DNA of 64,000 bases from Micromonospora inositola (GTDB lineage Bacteria > Actinomycetota > Actinomycetes > Mycobacteriales > Micromonosporaceae). Below the pieces are notes generated by a model that was not told where the DNA came from, did no database searches, and saw only the letters and a program-made list of their open reading frames with translations. This document shows, one piece after another, positions 38,606 to 47,250 of this stretch. Positions within the stretch are counted from its first letter, which is position 1, and the number at the start of each line of letters is the position of its first letter. The position numbers and the translations under genes are program-made. The stretch lies in contig NZ_LT607754.1 of NCBI RefSeq assembly GCF_900090285.1, positions 3,870,001 to 3,934,000 on the forward strand, read 5' to 3'.

Positions 38606-39049
38606 ATGAGTGACGATCAGGTGCTCACCGAGCCGGGTAACCAGACCCGTCGGGCACTGCTCGCCGGTGCGGGCGCGGTCGGCGCGGCGGCGGTACTGGC
38701 CGCCTGCGGCAGCGACGACTCCGGCCAGGCCGCCGCCGGCCCCACGTCCCCCGCTGGGAGTGGCCAGCCCCTGGCAAAGACCAGCGAAATCCCGGTCGGT
38801 GGCGGCAAGATATTCGCCGACCGGGATGTCGTGGTCACGCAGCCGAAGCCCGGTGAATTCAAGGCCTTCAGCGCGATCTGCACCCACCAGGGCTGCAAGG
38901 TCACAAGCATCGAGGGCGGCACCATCAACTGCCCCTGTCATGCCAGCAAGTTCTCCATCGCCGACGGCTCGGTCAAGGCGCCCCCGGCCAAGAAGCCTCT
39001 CCCGGCCAAGGAGATCAAGGTCACCGGCGACCAGATCTCCCTGTCCTGA
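38606..39049 (+). CDS. Tat-exported Rieske (2Fe-2S) lipoprotein, copy 1
   Basis: 147 residues. The Tat-type signal [22 protein letters not shown] ends in lipobox LAAC, predicting a membrane-anchored extracytoplasmic protein. The Rieske domain has both cluster loops, CTHQGC (about residue 95) and CPCHASKF, giving the expected Cys-His/Cys-His ligands. It is a stand-alone redox protein; no cytochrome bc partner is nearby. It shares its N-terminus ([11 protein letters not shown]), upstream inverted repeat and domain with the next gene, so the two arose by tandem duplication. A 12-codon ORF starting at 38576 overlaps the start region. Confidence 0.92.
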   Translation: MSDDQVLTEPGNQTRRALLAGAGAVGAAAVLAACGSDDSGQAAAGPTSPAGSGQPLAKTSEIPVGGGKIFADRDVVVTQPKPGEFKAFSAICTHQGCKVTSIEGGTINCPCHASKFSIADGSVKAPPAKKPLPAKEIKVTGDQISLS

Positions 39050-39144
39050 TTCCGGACGGCACGGACGGGCGGACCCGGCGGCGGCCGGGTCCGCCCGCTC
39101 CGATATCCATTCGGTGACGCAACCGTATGAACCGTGCGGCGCGG

Positions 39145-39176
39145 TGATCCGTGTTCAGCAGTGTGGCCGCGGATCA
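39145..39176. repeat. Inverted repeat upstream of second Rieske gene
   Basis: TGATCCG-N18-CGGATCA, again followed by TGACGGGCG. This is the duplicated copy of the element at 38545-38575, retained although spacer and flanks have diverged. Confidence 0.65.
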
Positions 39177-39211
39177 TGACGGGCGGCGACAGCCGAGAGA
39201 GAGGCCGGGAG

Positions 39212-39700
39212 ATGAGTGACGATCAGGTGCTGACCGGGCCGGGTACCCAGACGCGCCGGGCGCTGCTCGCGGGCGTCGGCGCGGTCGGGGCGTCGGTCGT
39301 GCTGGCCGGCTGCGGCAGCGACGCGGGCGAGACCGGCGGCGGTGCGGCCCCGAGCAGCGGTGGCCCGAGCGTGAGCAGCGCCGGCGACGCCGAGGGTGGC
39401 AACCGGGACACCACCGGCCCCCTGGCGCGCACCACGGACATCCCGGTCGGCGGCGGCGCGGTCTTCGCCAGCAAGGGCGTGGTGATCACCCAGCCCAACC
39501 CGGGGGAGTTCAAGGGCTTCAACCCGATCTGCACCCACCAGGGCTGCCCGGTGTCGAACGTCGACGGCGGCACCATCAACTGCACCTGCCACGGCAGCAG
39601 GTTCTCGATCAGCGACGGCTCGGTGAAGCAGGGCCCCGCGACCCGCCCCTTGGCCGCCAAGAACGTCAAGGTCGACGGCGACCAGATCTCCCTCGCCTGA
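39212..39700 (+). CDS. Tat-exported Rieske (2Fe-2S) lipoprotein, copy 2
   Basis: 162 residues. The signal [22 protein letters not shown] carries lipobox LAGC. A Ser/Gly-rich linker about 15 residues longer than in copy 1 follows, then the Rieske loops CTHQGC and CTCHGSRF. Both copies keep all four cluster ligands, so both are probably functional; differences in the second loop (ASKF versus GSRF) may shift redox potential. The ATG at 39212 follows GGGAG. An in-frame ATG inside the upstream element would extend it by 13 residues and spoil the Tat signal position. Confidence 0.92.
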   Translation: MSDDQVLTGPGTQTRRALLAGVGAVGASVVLAGCGSDAGETGGGAAPSSGGPSVSSAGDAEGGNRDTTGPLARTTDIPVGGGAVFASKGVVITQPNPGEFKGFNPICTHQGCPVSNVDGGTINCTCHGSRFSISDGSVKQGPATRPLAAKNVKVDGDQISLA

Positions 39701-39709
39701 CCGCCCCGG

Positions 39710-39742
39710 CGCCCCCGCCCGCCAGGTGTGGCGGCGGGGGCG
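39710..39742 (+). terminator. Terminator after second Rieske gene
   Basis: Strong stem CGCCCCCGCC(C)GCC / GGCGGCGGGGGCG with one bulged base and an AGGTGT loop, ending just before the uvrC promoter and separating the two units. Confidence 0.65.
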
Positions 39743-39744
39743 GG

Positions 39745-39767
39745 GTGTCGGGGGTGCGGACTAGGCT
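39745..39767 (+). promoter_or_regulatory. RecA-NDp/PafBC-type promoter of uvrC
   Basis: TGTC (39746-39749), G, then TAGGCT (39762-39767), with twelve bases between TGTC and TAGGCT. The -10 box ends seven bases before the uvrC GTG, so the mRNA should be leaderless. Confidence 0.75.
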
Positions 39768-39774
39768 TGTTCGC

Positions 39775-41712
39775 GTGGCTGACCCCTCGACCTACCGTCC
39801 CGCGCCCGGCACCATCCCGGAGTCGCCAGGGGTCTACCGCTTCCGCGACGGCACCGGCCGGGTCATCTACGTCGGCAAGGCGAAGAACCTGCGCAGCCGG
39901 CTCAACTCCTACTTCGCCGACCTGTGGGGCCTGCACCAGCGCACCCAGCAGATGGTCACCACGGCCGAGTCGGTCGACTGGGTCACCGTCGGCACCGAAG
40001 TCGAGGCGCTCCAGCTCGAATACACCTGGATCAAGCAGTACGACCCCCGGTTCAACGTCCGCTACCGCGACGACAAGTCGTACCCCTACCTGGCCGTCAC
40101 CCTCGACGAGGAGTACCCGCGGCTCCAGGTGATGCGGGGCGCCAAGCGCAAGGGGGTGCGCTACTTCGGGCCGTACTCGCACGCCTGGGCGATCCGCGAG
40201 ACGCTCGACCTGCTGCTCCGGGTCTTTCCGGCGCGGACCTGCTCGTCGGGGGTGTTCAAGCGGGCCGGACAGGTGGGTCGTCCCTGCCTGCTCGGCTACA
40301 TCGGCAAATGCTCCGCGCCGTGCGTCGGCAGCGTCTCCGCCGAGCAGCACCGCGACATCGTCAACGGGTTCTGCGACTTCATGGCCGGCCGCACCGACAC
40401 CATGGTCCGCCGGCTCGAGCGCGAGATGACCGAGGCCAGCGAGCAGTTGGAGTTCGAGCGGGCCGCCCGGCTCCGCGACGACGTCGCCGCCCTGCGGCGG
40501 GCGATGGAGAAGCAGACCGTGGTGCTCGGCGACGGTACCGACGCCGACGTGGTGGCCTTCGCCGACGATCCCCTCGAAGCCGCCGTCCAGGTGTTCCACG
40601 TCCGCGACGGCCGGGTCCGCGGCCAGCGCGGCTGGGTGGTGGAGAAGACCGAAGAACTGAGCACCGGCGACCTGGTGCACCACTTCTGCACCCAGGTCTA
40701 CGGCGGGGAGCAGGGCGAGGCCGACGTGCCCCGCGAGCTGCTCGTGCCCGAGCTGCCCGCCGACGCCGACGCGCTGGCCGAGTGGCTCACCAGCCACCGG
40801 GGCAGCCGGGTGTCGCTGCGGGTGCCGCAGCGTGGCGACAAGAAGTCGCTGCTGGAGACCGTGGAGCGCAACGCCAAGGACGCCCTCGCCCGGCACAAGC
40901 TCAAGCGGGCCGGTGACCTGACCACCCGCAGTAAGGCCCTCGACGAGATCAGCGACGCGCTCGGCATGCGGACGTCGCCGCTGCGCATCGAGTGCTTCGA
41001 CGTCTCGCAGATCCAGGGCACCGACGTGGTGGCCAGCATGGTCGTCTTCGAGGACGGGCTGCCCCGCAAGAGCGAATACCGCCGGTTCATCGTCCGGGGC
41101 GCCACCGACGACCTCTCGGCCATGTCCGAGGTGCTGCGCCGGCGCTTCGCCCGCTACCTGGACGCCCGCGCCGAGACCGGGGAGATCGGCGAGGAGACCG
41201 CCGGCGACCCGGACCGGCCCGGCATCGACCCGACCACCGGGCGGCCGCGCAAGTTCGCGTACCCGCCTCAGTTGGTGGTGGTCGACGGCGGCGCGCCGCA
41301 GGTCGGCGCCGCGGCGCAGGCCCTCGCCGAGCTGGGCATCGACGACGTGGCGCTGTGCGGGCTGGCCAAGCGGCTGGAGGAGGTCTGGCTGCCGGACGAC
41401 GAGTTCCCGGTCATCCTGCCGCGCACCTCCGAGGGGCTCTACCTGCTGCAACGGGTCCGCGACGAGGCGCACCGCTTCGCCATCACCTTCCACCGCCAGC
41501 GGCGCTCCAAGCGGATGACCGAGTCGGCGCTGGACAACATCCCCGGTCTGGGCGACGTACGCCGCAAGGCGCTGCTGCGGCACTTCGGCTCCCTCAAGCG
41601 GCTCTCCGTCGCCACCGTCGAGGAGATCACCGAGGTGCCCGGGGTGGGGAAGCGGACCGCCGAGGCGATCCTGGCCGCCCTGGACGAGGGCACCAAGTCG
41701 CCGCAGAGCTAG
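39775..41712 (+). CDS. uvrC: Excinuclease ABC subunit C
   Basis: 645-residue dual-incision nuclease of nucleotide excision repair. The N-terminal GIY-YIG domain is seen in [11 protein letters not shown] and [14 protein letters not shown]. The UVR motif that binds UvrB is near residue 225 ([19 protein letters not shown]). The RNase H-like 3' nuclease region ([33 protein letters not shown]) follows, and two helix-hairpin-helix motifs close the protein ([26 protein letters not shown]). The GTG at 39775 ([12 protein letters not shown]) is chosen over the GTG at 39745 because the damage-type promoter ends directly before it. Confidence 0.96.
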   Translation: MADPSTYRPAPGTIPESPGVYRFRDGTGRVIYVGKAKNLRSRLNSYFADLWGLHQRTQQMVTTAESVDWVTVGTEVEALQLEYTWIKQYDPRFNVRYRDDKSYPYLAVTLDEEYPRLQVMRGAKRKGVRYFGPYSHAWAIRETLDLLLRVFPARTCSSGVFKRAGQVGRPCLLGYIGKCSAPCVGSVSAEQHRDIVNGFCDFMAGRTDTMVRRLEREMTEASEQLEFERAARLRDDVAALRRAMEKQTVVLGDGTDADVVAFADDPLEAAVQVFHVRDGRVRGQRGWVVEKTEELSTGDLVHHFCTQVYGGEQGEADVPRELLVPELPADADALAEWLTSHRGSRVSLRVPQRGDKKSLLETVERNAKDALARHKLKRAGDLTTRSKALDEISDALGMRTSPLRIECFDVSQIQGTDVVASMVVFEDGLPRKSEYRRFIVRGATDDLSAMSEVLRRRFARYLDARAETGEIGEETAGDPDRPGIDPTTGRPRKFAYPPQLVVVDGGAPQVGAAAQALAELGIDDVALCGLAKRLEEVWLPDDEFPVILPRTSEGLYLLQRVRDEAHRFAITFHRQRRSKRMTESALDNIPGLGDVRRKALLRHFGSLKRLSVATVEEITEVPGVGKRTAEAILAALDEGTKSPQS

Positions 41713-42341
41713 TCACCGGTTCCCTGGGAAGGTGGGGCCATGTCGCCTTCCTGCTTTGTCAGAGGCTTTTGACCAGGCCTCTTCGACTCGGCCGCTCCGA
41801 CCGGCGACCATTCCTCGGCACCGCTTTGCTCTGCTTCAACGGACGCAACGGTTACCGGCCGTGCCTGTTGCCTGTGGGGAAGCAGAGCAAAGGGAGCGGT
41901 CGGATGATTGGCGGGCCGAACGAGGGTCACCGTCCGTAACTCGATGGGGGCGGTGCGCCGGGAGGCGGCACTCTGCCCGAAAATGCGCGGATCTTGACGC
42001 TGGGCGGGTCGGGGCGTGTGTGGCTGGATGTCCGGATCGGCGCGCCCTCCGGTGCGCGGGGTGTCCGGTTTACGGCCCGGTGTGCCGTGGGCGGGGCCAC
42101 CCCGGCGGTGGAATGGCGGGCGGGGCCGGGTCGTTGAACATGGCATACCACCGAGGAACCCCCGCCCCCGGTGCTGGCCCCGGCGCCGAGCCGGGAACAC
42201 CCGGCCCGCCGGGACGGTTACATCCTCCGGACCCGAGCAGGCCCCCGGCCGCCGGGCAGATCCCCCTCAAGACTTTCCCCCCGTTTTTGCGCGCACCACC
42301 GCACCCCCGTGCGGGACCCCCGAGCAGAGGAGCACGCCATC
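41713..42341. other. 629-bp non-coding region with long inverted repeat
   Basis: Between uvrC and the C39 peptidase gene no open frame has a plausible start, Shine-Dalgarno or recognisable product. The first 200 bases contain a composite inverted repeat (41790-41901). The rest is GC-rich and includes the leader of the peptidase gene ending in GAGGAG before its ATG. No known riboswitch, tRNA or insertion-sequence end was recognised. Confidence 0.6.
41790..41901. repeat. Composite inverted repeat, candidate structured RNA
   Basis: Perfect 14-bp arms CTTTGCTCTGCTTC (41824-41837) and GAAGCAGAGCAAAG (41879-41892) enclose a 41-base loop in which GCAAC/GTTGC can pair. Abutting it is an outer helix GGCCGCTCC (41790-41798) with GGAGCGGTC (41893-41901, one G-U), leaving a 25-base internal loop on the 5' side. 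The inner arms are notably less GC-rich than the surroundings. Confidence 0.6.
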
Positions 42342-43010
42342 ATGCGTACCGATCTGATCCGTAAGACCGCTCTGACCGCTGCCGGCCTCGCCGCCACCGC
42401 CGCCGGCATCGCCGGCCCGGCCATCGCCGCCCACGCCGCCCCCGCCGAGAAGGCCACGGCGCAGGTGCACACCGACCGCAAGCAGACCGACCGCAAGCAC
42501 AGCGAGCGGGAACTCAACGTCCGCTACGCCGCGCAGCCGAACTTCTACTACTGCGGCCCCGCCGCCACCCGCAACGCCCTGTCCGTGCAGGGCAAGGACA
42601 TCAACGTCGACGCCATGGCCAAGGAAATGGGCACCACCGAGGCCGGCACCAACAGCGTCAACGACATCACCCCGGTCCTGAACAAGGAAACCGGTAAGGA
42701 CGTCTACCACAGCGTCGAAATCCGCGACGCCAAGGCCGACGACAAGCAGACCGACAAGCTGCGCACCGACATCGTCGCCACCGTCGACGACGGCCGGGCC
42801 GTGGTCGCCAACATCGCCGGCACCGCCGTCGACACCGACGGCACCGTCCACTCCTTCGAAGGCGGGCACTACATCAGCGTCGTGGGCTACCGCGACGGCG
42901 GCCACACCGTCACCATCGCCGACTCGGCCGACCCGAACATGGCCTCCTACCGCATCAGCGTCGACAACCTCGCCGACTGGATCGCCACCCGCGGCTACAC
43001 CGCCTCCTGA
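42342..43010 (+). CDS. Secreted C39-like cysteine peptidase
   Basis: 222 residues. The Sec signal peptide MRTDLIRKTALTAAGLAATA ends near AHAAPA. A short charged repeat HTDRKQTDRKH follows, then a peptidase C39_2-type papain-like domain with catalytic Cys in NFYYCGPAATRNAL (about residue 67), His in GGHYISVVGYRD (about 180) and Asp in IADSADPNM. It has no ABC-transporter partner, so it is not a bacteriocin-leader peptidase of the classical kind; the substrate is unknown. Codon use is almost entirely C-ending, and Lys/Asp/Thr content is higher than in its neighbours. GAGGAG precedes the ATG. Confidence 0.88.
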   Translation: MRTDLIRKTALTAAGLAATAAGIAGPAIAAHAAPAEKATAQVHTDRKQTDRKHSERELNVRYAAQPNFYYCGPAATRNALSVQGKDINVDAMAKEMGTTEAGTNSVNDITPVLNKETGKDVYHSVEIRDAKADDKQTDKLRTDIVATVDDGRAVVANIAGTAVDTDGTVHSFEGGHYISVVGYRDGGHTVTIADSADPNMASYRISVDNLADWIATRGYTAS

Positions 43011-43026
43011 CCCACCGCACCAACCA

Positions 43027-43062
43027 CGAAAGGGCCGACCCCACCCGGGGTCGGCCCTTTCG
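43027..43062. terminator. Strong bidirectional terminator
   Basis: Perfect 16-pair stem beginning CGAAAGGGCCGACCCC and ending in CCCTTTCG, four-base loop, between the convergent peptidase and recQ genes. Confidence 0.85.
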
Positions 43063-43141
43063 CCGTCTTCCACGGTCCGGATGCCCGCGGCGATCAGGAC
43101 GTGGGTGCACGGGCGGAACCAACGCCGCCAGACCGGGTCGG

Positions 43142-44995
43142 TCAGGCGGGTGCGTCGCCCTCGGCGAGCACGGCGAGGAGCTGGTCACCGTACTTGGCCA
43201 GCTTGTTCTCGCCGACGCCGTTGACCCGGGACAGCTCGGCCAGCGAGGCCGGCGCGTCGGTGGCGATCTGCCGCAGGGTGGCGTCGTGGAAGATGACGTA
43301 CGCGGGCACGCCCTGCTCCTTCGCGGTCGCCGCCCGCCAGGCGCGCAGCCGCTCGAAGACCGAGGTCGCGACCGGGTCCAGCTCGGCCATCACGGTGGCC
43401 GCGCCACGCGGTTTCGCCGACCGGCTGGCCGCGGGCTTCTCCGGCTCGCGGCGCATGGTCACGGTGCGCCGCCGGCCCAGCACCTCGGCGCTCGCCTCGG
43501 TCAGCGCCAGCGTGCCGTAGTCGCCCTCGACGGCGAGCAGGCCCTCGGCGAGCAGCTGCCGGACCACGCCGCGCCACTCGGCCTCGCGCAGCTCGGTGCC
43601 GATGCCGAAGACGGTCAGCGAGTCGTGACCGTACTGCGTGATCTTGTCGGTCCGCTTGCCGAGCAGGATGTCGACGCAGTGCCCGGCGCCGAACCGCTGG
43701 TTGCGTTCCCGGTCCAGCCGGAAGACGGTGGAGAGCAGCTTCTGCGCGGCGACCGTGCCGTCCCACGACTCCGGCGGGTTGAGGCAGGTGTCGCAGTTGC
43801 CGCAGGCCGGCGTCGCAGACTCGCCGAAGTACTCGAGGAGCTGGACCCGGCGGCAGCGGACCGTCTCGCAGAGCGCGAGCATCGCGTCCAGGTGGGCGGC
43901 GAGGTTGCGGCGGTGCGCGAGGTCACCTTCCGACGTCTCGATCATCTTCCGCTGCTGCACCACGTCCTGCAGCCCGTACGCCAGCCAGGCCGTGGACGGC
44001 AGGCCGTCCCGGCCCGCGCGGCCGGTCTCCTGGTAGTAGCCCTCGACGGACTTCGGCAGGTCCAGGTGGGCGACGAAGCGGACGTCCGGCTTGTCGATGC
44101 CCATCCCGAAGGCGATCGTGGCCACCATGACCAGGCCGTCCTCGCGCAGGAAGCGCTGCTGGTTGGCGGCACGGGTCGCCGCGTCCAGGCCGGCGTGGTA
44201 CGGCAGCGCGGGGATGCCGTTCTGCACCAGGAACTCGGCCGTCTTCTCCACCGAGGCGCGGGAGAGGCAGTAGACGATGCCGGCGTCGGCCGGGTGCTCG
44301 TCGCGGAGCAGGCTCAGCAGCTGCTTGCGCGGTTCCCGCTTCGGCACGATCCGGTACTGGATGTTGGGGCGGTCGAAGCTGGCCACGAAGTGCCGGGCGT
44401 CGGTGAGCCTGAGCCGGGTGGCGATCTCGGCCCGGGTGGCGCTGGTCGCGGTGGCGGTCAGGGCGATCCGCGGCACCCCCGGCCACCGCTCGTGCAGCAT
44501 CGAGAGGTTGAGGTAGTCGGGGCGGAAGTCGTGCCCCCACTGCGACACGCAGTGCGCCTCGTCGATCGCGAAGAGCGCGATGGTGCCGCGTTCCAGCAGT
44601 TGGAGGGTGGATCGGACGGCCAGCCCCTCCGGCGCGAGGTAGAGCAGGTCCAGCTCGCCGGCGACGAAGGCCGCCTCGACCCGCCGCCGCTCGGCCAGAT
44701 CCTGCGTCGAGTTGAGGAAGCCGGCCCGCACGCCGACCGCGGTGAGCGCGTCGACCTGGTCCTGCATGAGCGCGATCAGTGGGGAGACGACGACCGTGAC
44801 GCCGTCGCGGACCAGCGCGGGGATCTGGTAGCAGAGCGACTTGCCGCCACCGGTCGGCATCAGCACCAGCGCGTCGCCGCCGGCCACCACGTGGTCGACG
44901 ACCTCCTCCTGGAAGCCGCGGAAGGCGTCGTAGCCGAACACCCGCCGGAGCACCCGCAGCGCGTCCTCGGTCCGTAGATCGGTGGGGGAGACCAT
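43142..44995 (-). CDS. recQ: ATP-dependent DNA helicase RecQ
   Basis: 617-residue 3'-5' helicase for recombination and fork repair. Helicase motifs: [13 protein letters not shown] (Walker A), [19 protein letters not shown] (DEAH), SFDRPNIQY, and the arginine-finger region [15 protein letters not shown]. The RQC zinc cysteines (CRR, CGNCDTC) and a C-terminal HRDC domain ([23 protein letters not shown], quoted in part) give full-length RecQ. The ATG at 44995 starts six bases after a damage-type -10 box (TAGACT), implying a leaderless, damage-inducible mRNA like those of uvrB and uvrC. Confidence 0.96.
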   Translation of the reverse strand: MVSPTDLRTEDALRVLRRVFGYDAFRGFQEEVVDHVVAGGDALVLMPTGGGKSLCYQIPALVRDGVTVVVSPLIALMQDQVDALTAVGVRAGFLNSTQDLAERRRVEAAFVAGELDLLYLAPEGLAVRSTLQLLERGTIALFAIDEAHCVSQWGHDFRPDYLNLSMLHERWPGVPRIALTATATSATRAEIATRLRLTDARHFVASFDRPNIQYRIVPKREPRKQLLSLLRDEHPADAGIVYCLSRASVEKTAEFLVQNGIPALPYHAGLDAATRAANQQRFLREDGLVMVATIAFGMGIDKPDVRFVAHLDLPKSVEGYYQETGRAGRDGLPSTAWLAYGLQDVVQQRKMIETSEGDLAHRRNLAAHLDAMLALCETVRCRRVQLLEYFGESATPACGNCDTCLNPPESWDGTVAAQKLLSTVFRLDRERNQRFGAGHCVDILLGKRTDKITQYGHDSLTVFGIGTELREAEWRGVVRQLLAEGLLAVEGDYGTLALTEASAEVLGRRRTVTMRREPEKPAASRSAKPRGAATVMAELDPVATSVFERLRAWRAATAKEQGVPAYVIFHDATLRQIATDAPASLAELSRVNGVGENKLAKYGDQLLAVLAEGDAPA

Positions 44996-45001
44996 CCGCG
45001 C

Positions 45002-45024
45002 AGTCTAGGAGCGTCCCCCGACAC
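45002..45024 (-). promoter_or_regulatory. RecA-NDp/PafBC-type promoter of recQ
   Basis: On the minus strand TGTC (45023-45020), G, then TAGACT (45007-45002), with twelve bases between TGTC and TAGACT. The recQ ATG begins six bases after the box. Confidence 0.75.
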
Positions 45025-45223
45025 CCCGCCGACGCCGAGCCGCGCCGGCCCGGGGGAGGACGCGCGGGCGGGCCCTGGCCGCCGCCGGATTCCGGGCCGG
45101 AACCGGACAAGCAGGTGTTCCGGTCGTCACCCCGTGGAATCCCAGGCGGGGTCCCAGCGGTTAGAGTCGCTGATTGACCACGCGCGGCCGACCGGCCGCG
45201 GCGCCACGGCTTGGGGGTAGTGG

Positions 45224-46168
45224 GTGAGCGAGGCGCGGACGACGGCGGACCTGGTGCCGGCGGGCACGGCGATGGGACCGGCGGTCGGGCAGCCGGCGCC
45301 GACCGAGGCGGACACCAGCCTGGTGGTGGTGACCGGCCTCTCCGGCGGTGGGCGGAGCACAGTGGCCCGGGCGCTGGAGAACGTCGGCTACTACGTGGTC
45401 GACAACCTGCCCCAGGCGTTGATGTTGGACATGGCGGAGCTGGCGTTCAAGGCCGGCGGCGCCGCCCGGCGTACCGCGATGGTGCTGGATGTCCGCTCGC
45501 GCGCCTTCTCCACGGACCTGGCCGGGGCGATCCGGGAGCTCAAGGACCGCGGCTTCTCGCCGCGGGTGGTCTTCGTCGACGCCGACGACGAGGTGTTGAT
45601 CCGCCGGTTCGAGAGTGTCCGGCGCTCGCACCCGTTGCAGGGTGAGGGGCGGCTGGCCGACGGCATCGCCGTCGAGCGCGACCTGCTGGAGGAGGCCCGC
45701 GACCAGGCCGACGTGATCATCGATACCAGCCACCTCAATGTCAACCAGCTCCGGCGGCGGGTCGAGGAGCTCTTCGGCGGCGAGGACGCCCGCCGCCTGC
45801 GGATCACCGTCCTCTCCTTCGGCTTCAAGTACGGGCTGCCGCCCGACGCCGACTTCGTGATGGACGCCCGGTTCCTGCCCAACCCGTACTGGGTGCCGGA
45901 GTTGCGGGAGCACACCGGGCGGGAGGAGGCGGTCAGCTCGTACGTGCTGGGCCAGGAGGGGGCGGACGCCTTCGTGGCCGGGTACGCCGACCTGGTCAAC
46001 GCCACCACCGCCGGGTTCGAACGCGAGGGCAAGCGCTACCTCACCGTCGCCGTGGGGTGCACCGGCGGCAAGCACCGCAGCGTCGCCATCGCCGAGGAGT
46101 TGGCCGCCCGGCTGCGCCAGTCCGGCATCGCCGCCAACGCCCAGCACCGGGACCTGGGGCGGGAATGA
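45224..46168 (+). CDS. rapZ: RNase adapter RapZ / YvcJ-family nucleotide-binding protein
   Basis: 314 residues. RapZ in E. coli controls glmS through RNase E; YvcJ orthologs hydrolyse nucleotides. The N-terminal P-loop region reads VVVTGLSGGGRSTVARALEN, with arginine where the Walker A lysine usually lies, then DNLPQALM; the C-terminal domain has SFGFKYGLPPDADFVMDARFLPNPYW and VAVGCTGGKHRSV. The GTG at 45224 follows GGGGTAGTGG. The order rapZ-yvcK-whiA is conserved in Gram-positive bacteria. The stop overlaps the next start (ATGA). Confidence 0.93.
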   Translation: MSEARTTADLVPAGTAMGPAVGQPAPTEADTSLVVVTGLSGGGRSTVARALENVGYYVVDNLPQALMLDMAELAFKAGGAARRTAMVLDVRSRAFSTDLAGAIRELKDRGFSPRVVFVDADDEVLIRRFESVRRSHPLQGEGRLADGIAVERDLLEEARDQADVIIDTSHLNVNQLRRRVEELFGGEDARRLRITVLSFGFKYGLPPDADFVMDARFLPNPYWVPELREHTGREEAVSSYVLGQEGADAFVAGYADLVNATTAGFEREGKRYLTVAVGCTGGKHRSVAIAEELAARLRQSGIAANAQHRDLGRE

Positions 46169-47196
46169 CCGGCCGGAAGGTGGTCGCCTTCGGCGGCGGG
46201 CACGGCCTGTCGGCGTCCCTGCGGGCGCTGCGGCACTGCGTACCGGAGCTGGACCTGGACATCACCGCGGTGGTCACGGTCGGCGACGACGGCGGCTCCA
46301 GCGGCCGGCTGCGCGCCGAGCGCGGCGGCCTGCCCCCGGGTGACCTGCGGCAGGCCCTCGTCGCGCTGGCCGGCGACCACCCGGCCACCCGGCGCAGCGC
46401 CGGGCTCTTCCAGCACCGTTTCGCCGCCGCGGACCCCGGCCGGGGGGCCGGCGCGGACGCCGCCGCGACCGTCGCGGAGAACGCCGGGGGAATGCTTGGC
46501 ACCCCCGACGCGCTGGCCGGGCACGCGGTCGGCAACCTGGTCCTCTGCGGCCTGATGGAGCTGCTCGGCGACCCGGTCGCCGCGCTCGACCACGCCGGCG
46601 CCATGCTCGGCGCGGTCGGCCGGGTGCTGCCGATGTCCTGCCAGCCGGTCGGCATCGAGGCCCGGGTGCGCGGCGCCGACGCCGACCACCCCGACGAGGT
46701 ACGCACCGTGCGCGGCCAGCACCAGGTCGCGGTCACCGGCGGCCGGGTCGACTCGCTCCGGCTCACCCCGGTGGCGCCGGCCGCCTGCGCGGAGGCGGTG
46801 GCCGCGGTCTCCGAGGCCGACTGGCTGATCTTCGGGCCGGGCAGCTGGTACACCAGCGTGCTGCCGCACCTGCTGGTGCCGGGACTGGCCCACGCGATCG
46901 TCTCGAGCCCGGCCCGGCGGCTGGTCACCCTCAACCTGGTGGCCGAGAAGGAGACCCTCGGCCTCTCCCTGGCCGACCATCTGGCCACCCTGCACCGCTA
47001 TTTGTCCGAGTTGAAGGTGGACGTGGTGCTGGCCGACTCCAAGGCGGTGGGTGACCCCGAATCGGTCGAACGTGCGGCAGAATCGCTGGGTGCCCGGCTG
47101 CTGCTCGCTCCCATCGCCGTCACCGACGGCACGCCCCGCCATGATCCGGCCGCCCTGGGCGCCGCGCTGGTGCCTGTCCTGGGCGCCGATCGTTAA
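46165..47196 (+). CDS. yvcK: YvcK/MgfK-family protein (gluconeogenesis/cell-wall factor)
   Basis: 343 residues of the CofD/YvcK family. Nucleotide-sugar-binding features are the N-terminal VVAFGGGHGLSASLRALR, VTVGDDGGSSGRLRAE, LPPGDLRQALVALA, and later FGPGSWYTSVLPHLLVPG. YvcK binds UDP-sugars and links carbon supply to peptidoglycan precursor synthesis; in mycobacteria (CuvA) it supports growth on gluconeogenic sources. The ATG at 46165 overlaps the rapZ stop by four bases, so the two are translationally coupled. Confidence 0.93.
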   Translation: MTGRKVVAFGGGHGLSASLRALRHCVPELDLDITAVVTVGDDGGSSGRLRAERGGLPPGDLRQALVALAGDHPATRRSAGLFQHRFAAADPGRGAGADAAATVAENAGGMLGTPDALAGHAVGNLVLCGLMELLGDPVAALDHAGAMLGAVGRVLPMSCQPVGIEARVRGADADHPDEVRTVRGQHQVAVTGGRVDSLRLTPVAPAACAEAVAAVSEADWLIFGPGSWYTSVLPHLLVPGLAHAIVSSPARRLVTLNLVAEKETLGLSLADHLATLHRYLSELKVDVVLADSKAVGDPESVERAAESLGARLLLAPIAVTDGTPRHDPAALGAALVPVLGADR

Positions 47197-47250
47197 GCAC
47201 GTACGTAATCACCGGCGACACGCCGGTACCGGTCCGTGGAGGGGCGCACT

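Noticed and set aside
38576..38614. 12-codon ORF (ATG ACG GGC...) overlapping the first Rieske start as a leader peptide
   Set aside because: The equivalent ATG upstream of the second copy is in frame with that gene rather than a separate ORF, so the feature is not conserved between the duplicates.
39223..41583. 786-codon minus-strand open frame
   Set aside because: Antisense of uvrC and the second Rieske gene; composition is typical of a shadow frame.
41732..42364. Overlapping open frames in the uvrC-peptidase gap
   Set aside because: Low-complexity Pro/Arg/Gly translations, no good start sites, and frames on both strands look equally poor.
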